Assembly: GCA_019009955.1 (NCBI GenBank)
Contig: CM032231.1
Coordinates: 89,572,501-89,636,500, forward strand
Direction: 5' to 3'
Length of the DNA stretch: 64,000 nucleotides
DNA from: Riptortus pedestris
Lineage: Eukaryota > Arthropoda > Insecta > Hemiptera > Alydidae
The position numbers and the translations under genes are program-made. Positions 57,283 to 64,000 of the stretch are shown here, piece after piece (the stretch's first letter is position 1; each line of letters begins with the position of its first letter). The notes under the pieces were generated by a model, which saw only the letters and a program-made list of their open reading frames with translations, did not search any database and had not been told where the DNA came from.

Positions 57283-57400
57283 CCCAATCATTCCCAAAGC
57301 AACTTTCTTCTCAACAATACTTTTTCTCATATTGTGAAATCTCACTCTCCTACCAGCGAGTGCACTTCTTGGTTAACAGTAGCCTTGTCGCAGTGATATT
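57283..57400 (+). repeat. Sequence X, shared downstream of two HINE-TA right ends
   Basis: CTCTCCTACCAGCGAGTGCA and CTTCTTGGTTAACAGTAGCC match, in inverted orientation, 35796-35897 (AGTGCACTGGCTGGTAGGAG). Both stand directly after a HINE-TA right end when read in element orientation. Confidence 0.6.
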
Positions 57401-58659
57401 TTTTGTAATGAAAATATTTATAATTATTATTAACGGCTATAATAATTATTTACAAGAGGCAATCAAATGGATTCCCTGATTGGCGTCTATAATTCTAATT
57501 TGCCACTGGTTTTGAGAAATGTGAACCGTGGCCCCACTCTACCTGCCTATATGGGCCGGCTTTTAATTCCAGTTCCAGCTATTGCAAGTCAAGTATGATC
57601 CGGCTTATCGCTGTCGCTTCAAAGTCGCAGGGCTCTTACCTCCTTTTCTCTGGAATCCGTTTCCCTTGATCACATAAGCTGTATTTTATTTCTCAGGTGT
57701 TATTACATGCCCGAATCCTTTCTACTTACTTCTACAGCCTTGCCTTTGGCGGTACTCACCTTATTTCCTTTGTATCTTGTCCTTTATCCCCTTTCCTTCC
57801 TCTCATCCATCAGTGCCGTTTTTCTCAAAGTGAATGCTTTAGAGGTAAGACGGATTTGATTTAATATTTTTTATTTATAAATGTGTTTTCGTGGTCCATT
57901 AATCAATTATCTCAGCTCTCCAGGGCCTATTGTTATTTTTATTTACTATTATTTGACCCCCTCCCCCATTTGGGTTTGCTTTTATAACTATAGCCCACAC
58001 ATAGTCTTCTTTATTCTACATGCATATAAATCAAATGTTTTTTTTTTTTTTAATGGTATTTATTTTAACATGTTTTTTTGAAATTATACTTAAAATTTAT
58101 TATCTTTTATACATATCAATATTAACAAATGCTTAGAATATTGGAAAAACTGGAAATACAATACAAACATCTATGTGATGTGGAGAAAATTAAAATCCCT
58201 GTACTTTGATGAAATATATAACAGTTCGTCTCATAAAAAAAAAAAAAAAACATTGCTTCGGACACGTAGTGTAATTTGAATCGCTGCACGTTCAATGATG
58301 GAGTACTACTGGCTTGTCAGGGACAGATCCACCTCATGTCGTTTTCAATTCTGAATCACAGGAATTTGGACTTCTCGATGTTTTGAAAAGTGTTATAAAA
58401 TATCAAGTATGATGAAAAGTGAACTACGTGTAAAAGAATTAACAATTAACAAATATTAAGTTTAAAAAACAAATCTTGAATTTCATAAAATATCAAATGT
58501 AATAAATAACGAACAATGTATAAAAAAAATATCAAGCCAAAAAACACAAAGTATTATAAACATGAATGTATAACCATAAATGTATTTTAAAATAAAGTAT
58601 GTATTGGAAAAAGTATTGATTAATAAATATGAGGTCTTAGAAAATATTGTGCATTATAT
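57401..58659. other. No recognised gene
   Basis: Poly-T at 58038-58051 and A17 near 58236-58252. The frames 57881-58081 and 58580-58807 are AT-driven; the second runs into a HINE-TA fragment. Confidence 0.4.
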
Positions 58660-58899
58660 AATGGCAAGTATATATGAAATTAAATTTGCAACAGGATTTA
58701 TTATATGTACTTATGTTGTCCGACTAATTTTAACGGAGATTTCGATTTTCTTCCCCAATAACCCCCCCCCTCTCCTTTCGTCAGCCTTTAACGATCTTGA
58801 TCTTTAATTTTATCTCATAGGTAGGATCGATGGACATTTCAGGACATTTTTTCAAAATTCGCGGCATGTCACAACCTCAATATCTGATTTCCCTTAAGG
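58660..58899 (-). mobile_element. HINE-TA left-half fragment without TA
   Basis: GAAATTAAATTTGCAACAGG, CGGAGATTTCGATTTTC, a C-rich block, TTTAACGATCTTGATCTTTA, GGTAGGATCGATGGACATTT and CTGATTTCCCTTAAGG. The TA tract and its flank (about 100 bp) are deleted, and the 3' half is absent. Confidence 0.65.
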
Positions 58900-59220
58900 A
58901 AACAGTAGGCCATTTGTGCAATATATCAGAAAAGTAAAATATTAAAGTTGATGAATTATGGTGTTTCTAAAAACAATAATAATAATAACTCCTTTCAGGA
59001 AAGAAATGTTCAGTTAATGCCATTAATAGTGGTTTGAAATTTTGAAGGAAATTTTATATAGATTTTCTCAAGATGTCAACTTACATAATAATTGTAACTA
59101 ATTTCTCATTGCAAAATATTAAGTCTACAGGAACGGTATACCATCTCTTTGACTTTATACTCGTATGACCAGTTAGCAACCCCTTTTGGACATACTCTAA
59201 AACTCTGGACACTAATATTA
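58900..59220. other. No recognised gene
   Basis: Nothing supported. Confidence 0.35.
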
Positions 59221-59371
59221 TATTATCTCAGGTAAGAAAAAACGCCTCGTTCCTTCACCATTCTTTAATCGTTGTGACAGAGCGCTTTCAGAGCATACGC
59301 TCCATCATCAGTGCCCTGCTGGCAAACAAATGCCATAAAAGACGTGGCGTTTTTTCTTACCTGAGATAATA
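59221..59371. repeat. Perfect 26-bp inverted repeat forming a 151-bp foldback
   Basis: TATTATCTCAGGTAAGAAAA plus AACGCC (59221-59246) is exactly complementary to 59346-59371. Outside or next to the arms, TTCCTTCACCAT occurs on both sides (after the left arm at 59250 and after the right arm at 59373). The 99-bp loop contains CAGAGCGCTTTCAGAGCATA and ATCATCAGTGCCCTGCTGGC. Perfect arms in otherwise decayed DNA suggest recent origin. Confidence 0.85.
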
Positions 59372-60338
59372 ATTCCTTCACCATCCAGCACCTCAAAAAT
59401 GAATATTATATTATATTGGTTAATTCCTCAATGTTGATCTGTTTACATGTTCTACTTATTCCTTGTCCAGCATTCGTTAGAATGGAGATACACAGGAGTA
59501 AAAGTTAGTTTTCATCATCATTTAAGCTAAGTTGCTATGTCCTATTACGTTCAGACATGATTCAGATAGAAGACTCCTAAACAATTCGCCTCAACTACAT
59601 ATATTCTCAATGCTTGGTGATGTTTTTATTGTTGATCAGATTCACGTATAAGACAACTAGAAGGCCCAGTTATTGCAATCAGCTGTAGATGGAACTAAAA
59701 AAAAAATTAAAAATCACTCACGAAAACCATATAAACGCCGATGAAAAGGAATTGAATTATGTAAACAAAATTGTACCTCCATTAGGTTAGGAATTTCCGG
59801 GTTTACTCTGTTACCTCCAATCTTAGATTTAAACTACAAATATTACTTCCAATATCAGAATATTTATGCTACAATACAGCCTCCAAATACATTGTTTTAC
59901 GTAGCCCGGTTTGATATAACCCTTATTTTCACTTTCAAAAAAGAATTATTCTTTTATTTTTTGACTTAAGTTAACTGTTTCATCAAAGGGCGGAACCCAA
60001 TTAACTTGCTGGAGAAGCTAGCATTGCAAAGGAAGTAAGCAGTATTATTTCTGTTATTATTAACCTGGAGAAAGTAAAAAGGATTTATTATAATATAAAA
60101 GAGTAAATAACAAGCCAATTAAGTTGTATCTACGTTTCGAGTCTACTTTAAATGTTTTTAAAAGATGGTATGATGAAAGAAATGTTTTTAATAAAATAAA
60201 ACTAAATAATGGAATTCACAGTCATTACCATTGTTTATTGATGGCCTCAATCAAGAATACATACTTATTAGTTAATATTCAAGTTACAGCTAAATTTAAA
60301 TAGCTACAATTGTAGAGTGTAATTTGATAACAAAAAAC
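59372..60338. other. No recognised gene
   Basis: AT-rich; nothing supported. Confidence 0.35.
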
Positions 60339-60983
60339 GTCCGTCACGCAGGGGCTGCGTAAACTAAGCAGATTTCCCATGTGAAGTTTTACAATAGAGA
60401 AATCTGCATACTGGTAACACAATACCACTGTGATTAAATACAAACGGTAATGAGAAATCTTTCAGTTAATTAAAATAAATTCCCAACTGAAACGGCTTCT
60501 GAATTGGAATAATAATTTATATTTTAATAACTCAAATTTTAGTAGTCCAAGAACTAAAGAAGGGGGGGGGGCGGATGAACAGAAAGTATTTGCATAAATC
60601 TCACAAAGTAACAAAGGTAAGGTAAGGTTAGGAACGACAGGTTAGAAGAACCCTCCCACCTGAGCCGACGGAAATGGCCGATCTAATCCGAACTATACCC
60701 GAGCACATGTCTCACCGACTTCATAAAGATGCAAATATATCCGTTAATATTCAAGATAGAGAATAAATGTATATAACAATATTTATAGTAAATGTAATTT
60801 GCAATAAGATTGGTTCTATACAATTTTTCGATCCGATGCATAATAACGGAGATATTTTGAATTTTCGAAAATCCCCCCCTCCCACTAGTCCGATTTCAGC
60901 CATTAACGAACTTGATCTGTCTTTTTACATAAAACGGTTAAATATCGAGTTTCGTAACGATCAAACAAAAATTGCGTTAACAG

Positions 60984-61057
<74 letters not shown>

Positions 61058-61174
61058 TATCGGACCTCATTTTCGTCATCCCCTGGGTAGGATCGATGGG
61101 CATTTGAAGAAATTTTTCGAAACTCGCGTCATGAGTACGACCTCAATAGCTGATTTCCCTTAAGGGATATCTAC
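60339..61174 (-). mobile_element. HINE-TA, full-length subtype S1
   Basis: Right end GTCCGTCACGCAGGGGCTGC at 60339; left end TTCCCTTAAGGGATATCTAC at 61174. (TA)n at 60988-61051. It is closely similar to the copies at 22174-23025 and 35898-36720. The GACCGCTAG segment beside the TA tract is deleted. The frames 60767-61090 and 60903-61103 cross the TA tract and are artefacts. Confidence 0.82.
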
Positions 61175-61478
61175 AAAAAATGTGCATCAAAAATGCAATG
61201 TAAGGCCCCCAGCTCGTAAACAGTAAACAGGACTATAAATTCAATCTGAACAATTTATTGGTAGATTTAACTAAAACTATCCATGTGAGAGGATTTACAG
61301 AAGTCGGAAAATGAATGTATACATATAACTCTATATTGTATATTTTTTTATCACTATAGTCAGTTAATGTAGCCTACACGTTGGTTGTCTAAATCATAAT
61401 AAAGTAAGCACTGACAATGTTAAAGGAAACATTTTTGTAAATAATTGGAACCACTGCTAAATCTCTATTAGTGTATTT
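61175..61478. other. Spacer between two HINE-TA copies
   Basis: No feature seen. Confidence 0.35.
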
Positions 61479-61598
61479 TTAGCAGATTTCCCTTAAGGGA
61501 AATCAGCTATTGGGGTTGTACTCATGACGGAATTTTCGATTTTTTTCTTCAAATGTCCATCGATCCTACCTAGGAGATGACGAAAATGAGGTCCGTTC

Positions 61599-61640
<42 letters not shown>

Positions 61641-62230
61641 ATATAAAGATAGTTAGTTATATATATATATATATATATATATTTGTCTGTTACTGCTCTA
61701 GCGGTCGCAATTTTTTTGTAATCGTTACCAAACTCGATATTTAGTCGTTTTATGTAAAAAGAAAGATCAAGTTCGTTAACGGCTGCAATCGGATCAGGGG
61801 GAGGGGGGGTTTAGAGGGGGAGAATTTTGAAAATTCGAAATACCAAATATTGTTTTCATTGATCTTTTACTTTGTGAGATATATGCAACTACGTTCTTTT
61901 GACCCCCCCCCCTTCTTTTGTTTTTGGATTACTAAAATTTGAGTGACTGAGATAAAACGGATTCTGATTCATTACAAATTACACCACTAGCTTTAGTAAA
62001 TTGTTTTCAATAAAATTAATATATTATATTCAAATATATTCCATTAATTGTTTGTCTTTCCGGTCTATCTATGCAGCACTACGAGGTTGGCTTGCCTGTT
62101 TGTTTACAATTCAGCCTTGTATTGTACATTTACTGAGCATTCACGGTAGTGTTACCTGTATGTATATTTATCTATTGTAAACCTTCACATAGGAAATCTG
62201 CTTAGTTTACGCAGCCCCTGCGTGACGGAC
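61479..62230 (+). mobile_element. HINE-TA, subtype S3 with internal deletion
   Basis: Left end TTAGCAGATTTCCCTTAAGG (palindrome complete), right end with perfect hairpin and GACGGAC followed by T5. The TA region 61605-61680 is interrupted by TCTCTATATAAAGATAGTTAG. The S3 body has TTTGTCTTTCCGGT and TTTGTTTACAATTC. About 230 bp between GAAAATTCGAAATA and CCAAATATTGTTTTCATTGA are missing relative to 39205-40231. It is opposite in orientation to the copy 300 bp to its left. Confidence 0.8.
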
Positions 62231-62509
62231 TTTTTCTAATAATATACAGTCAATATTACGATTAGCTATTACTATTACAGCTCTGGATGCCTTGGTTTCT
62301 TTTTTATAAAAAGATTTATATTTCAAGTTTATTTATTCTGTTTATGTCATTCGCATAACAGTATGCCTCTTGCATCACTAAAATATATATTTGATTTTTG
62401 AAAATAAATTCATTAACTACTAATGTAGCGTCTATGACATAATGTAAATTCAGTTGAGCTATATTTAACCATTTATTTTCTTTAAATTGTTTGAAATTCA
62501 TATTTCGAA
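62231..62509. other. AT-rich spacer
   Basis: The minus frame 62316-62501 has no domain. Confidence 0.35.
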
Positions 62510-62905
62510 AAAATAAGAGTAATGATAAATATATGATTATAAATAAATTAAACTCAACTGAGTTATAAAGGTAAGTAATTTAAGAATTAACTGCTAATTC
62601 CAAATATTAAAAAAAAGGATTATTTGAATAATTGAATGAAATAAAGGTTATTTCATTAAAAGAAGAAAGAAAATATACATTAAATAACATTCCTAAACGG
62701 TCTTGGACCTTGAATAATTTTCCTTTTTCAAATTAGGTAAAATTACTTAATATTATATACATATATACTCTCTAATAGCTATTGAATACAAACAAACAAT
62801 AAAAGAATGATGATCGCCTTGAGCGGGAATCGATTCACGTCAAAGAAGGAAGAAGAAACTCACAGTCTGGGCGAAGGCGGAGGAATCAGATACCTTATAC
62901 TTGAT
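62510..62905 (-). repeat. RepD, copy 2
   Basis: It aligns with 29060-29455 along its length. Near its right end GAGCGGGAATCGATTCACGT is the inverted form of a B-box-like GAATCGATTCCCGCT. The copy ends near GGAATCAGATACCTTATAC, just before a GC-richer segment. Confidence 0.6.
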
Positions 62906-63220
62906 TTAAATGGCATTCCACTATTTTTCTTCCGTGACGGCCGTCCTGGAGCTGCTGGGCTCCAAGAAGAATGTTTTGTTCCAAATGTGGAAAAGTCTTG
63001 AGCGTGTTGAAGATGTTCTTGGAACGGGAGGACGCTGGAGAGTTCTGGCTGGAGACTGCAGTCGCTTTGTCGGTAGAAGAACAGACTCTTGACGCATGTC
63101 GATTGTCATCAGCTGGCTGCCGATACGCGCCGAGCGATCCCGATTACCGCCATTCACTACTTAATAAACTAAATACTTATATTATGTATACATATAACTT
63201 ACTATTATTATTTAATTAAT
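62906..63220. other. GC-richer segment, unassigned frames
   Basis: Four overlapping frames in both directions (62807-63001, 62910-63092, 62971-63219 plus; 62921-63157 minus) reflect local GC content. None has a recognised domain. Confidence 0.3.
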
Positions 63221-64000
63221 AAATATAAATTTTTACATAATGTGTTGGCCACAACAGTTACTATGGTACAATGAAACTTGATAATAATACTGTGCTAAAA
63301 TATTCACCAGGAAAAGTAATATTTTTGGTAGAAACAGTTGTGGAATTAAAACTGAAAGATATGGAGTAATGCAGTAATTATTTAAATATATTGTTAATTT
63401 CATGGTGAGACGACATACAGATGCCGGAGATATACAGTATCTAGTGTTATTTATGAGCCTTTTTATTGCTTCTTGATATATGTACTAACAATTAAATATA
63501 TAACAATGTTTGAGTTAGATTAATGAACGCAAAAATAATTCTTTTACATTAATTTGCGAACAAGACTGTATTCTGAATGGCCACGCGTCAGATTCCATGG
63601 TTTAACCAGTGAAATTGGTTTAATTTTACTTCAATTGTTAAACGATAGACTTCAGTATGAATGAAATAAAATAAAAATTGTAGTCATGCCAAATTTTTGT
63701 TTTGAATGAATGTTTATATGTGTGTGTGTGTGTGCGGTTGCGTGCGTGTGCATGTGTGTGTGTTTGTGTGCGCGCGTGTGTGTGTGCGTACACGTTTTCA
63801 TTGGTTGTGTTATCCATCGCTAATGTGTTTGACTGAATATTGTTTCCTACCAAAGACTAAGGAGGTATAGGAAGGCTTTCTTATTTTTCGCCATCTATGG
63901 GAAATGTTTCCATATTTTCTTTATTCATTTGATATATGTTAATAACTTATGAAGAATGAAATGCCAATCAGACGATAATTGAGCAATTTGTGTTAATAAT
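63221..64000. other. AT-rich end of window with (TG)n
   Basis: An imperfect (TG)n/(CG) tract lies at 63718-63790. The minus frame 63638-63853 is its His-Thr translation. Nothing else is supported. Confidence 0.5.

Noticed and set aside
60600..60680. Telomere-like AAGGTAAGGTAAGGTTAG in HINE-TA S1
   Set aside because: Only a few imperfect units in a conserved element body; it does not match the arthropod TTAGG array.

Overview
This window looks like repeat-dense intergenic or heterochromatic DNA from an AT-rich animal genome, most likely an arthropod. The evidence is the repeat content: piggyBac and Tc1 remnants, a BEL/Pao LTR retrotransposon, fragments of non-LTR retrotransposons with RNase H, tRNA-derived SINEs, and many (TA)n microsatellites. 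I found no convincing intact host gene, rRNA gene, tRNA gene or CRISPR array. Nearly every open frame over 60 codons lies in a microsatellite or a decayed element. The two longest frames (1519 and 1350 codons) are artefacts of a CCCTCT array that lacks stop codons.

The dominant component is one short mobile element, present in about 20 full or partial copies on both strands. Its left end is TTAGCAGATTTCCC followed by a TTAA-centred palindrome. Its right end carries the same 12-mer in inverted orientation (GGGAAATCTGCT) and then a hairpin (ACGCAG-CCC-CTGCGT) just before GACGGAC. Terminal inverted repeats that are offset at one end, plus a 3' hairpin, are the hallmarks of non-autonomous Helentron/Helitron2 elements (HINEs). 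I call the family HINE-TA because nearly every copy holds a (TA)n tract at the same internal position. Four internal versions (S1-S4) share the same two ends.

Layout. 1-2.3 kb: a HINE-TA copy with a piggyBac element inserted exactly in its palindromic TTAA. 3.8-5.9 kb: two copies of a second repeat family (RepB), head to head around a (TA)n tract, one with internal 297-300 bp tandem units. 6.7-11 kb: 28-bp and 100-bp minisatellites, a HINE-TA copy and a SINE. 13.4-14 kb: a retrotransposon endonuclease remnant. 14.29-19.24 kb: a BEL/Pao element on the minus strand with 5-bp target duplication and almost identical LTRs, but broken gag/pol and no reverse transcriptase. 22-25.8 kb: HINE-TA copies around a LINE reverse transcriptase remnant. 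25.8-27.3 kb: RepB split at TTAA by a 1.15-kb inverted-repeat transposon. 27.6-36.7 kb: SINEs, RepB, HINE-TA. 37-40.7 kb: Tc1 remnant and HINE-TA. 40.9-41.3 kb: LINE tail. 41.3-47.0 kb: a 5.7-kb CCCTCT array whose purine strand is a continuous run of G3 tracts. 47.6-64 kb: more HINE-TA, RepB, SINEs, a LINE RNase H remnant, a large TC tract and foldback structures.

The parts act as a nested community rather than a pathway. TTAA-targeting transposons use older repeats as landing sites, HINE-TA carries its own microsatellite, and the BEL element seems to have been mobilised by proteins from another copy. All family assignments come from reading the sequence by eye; no database search was run.
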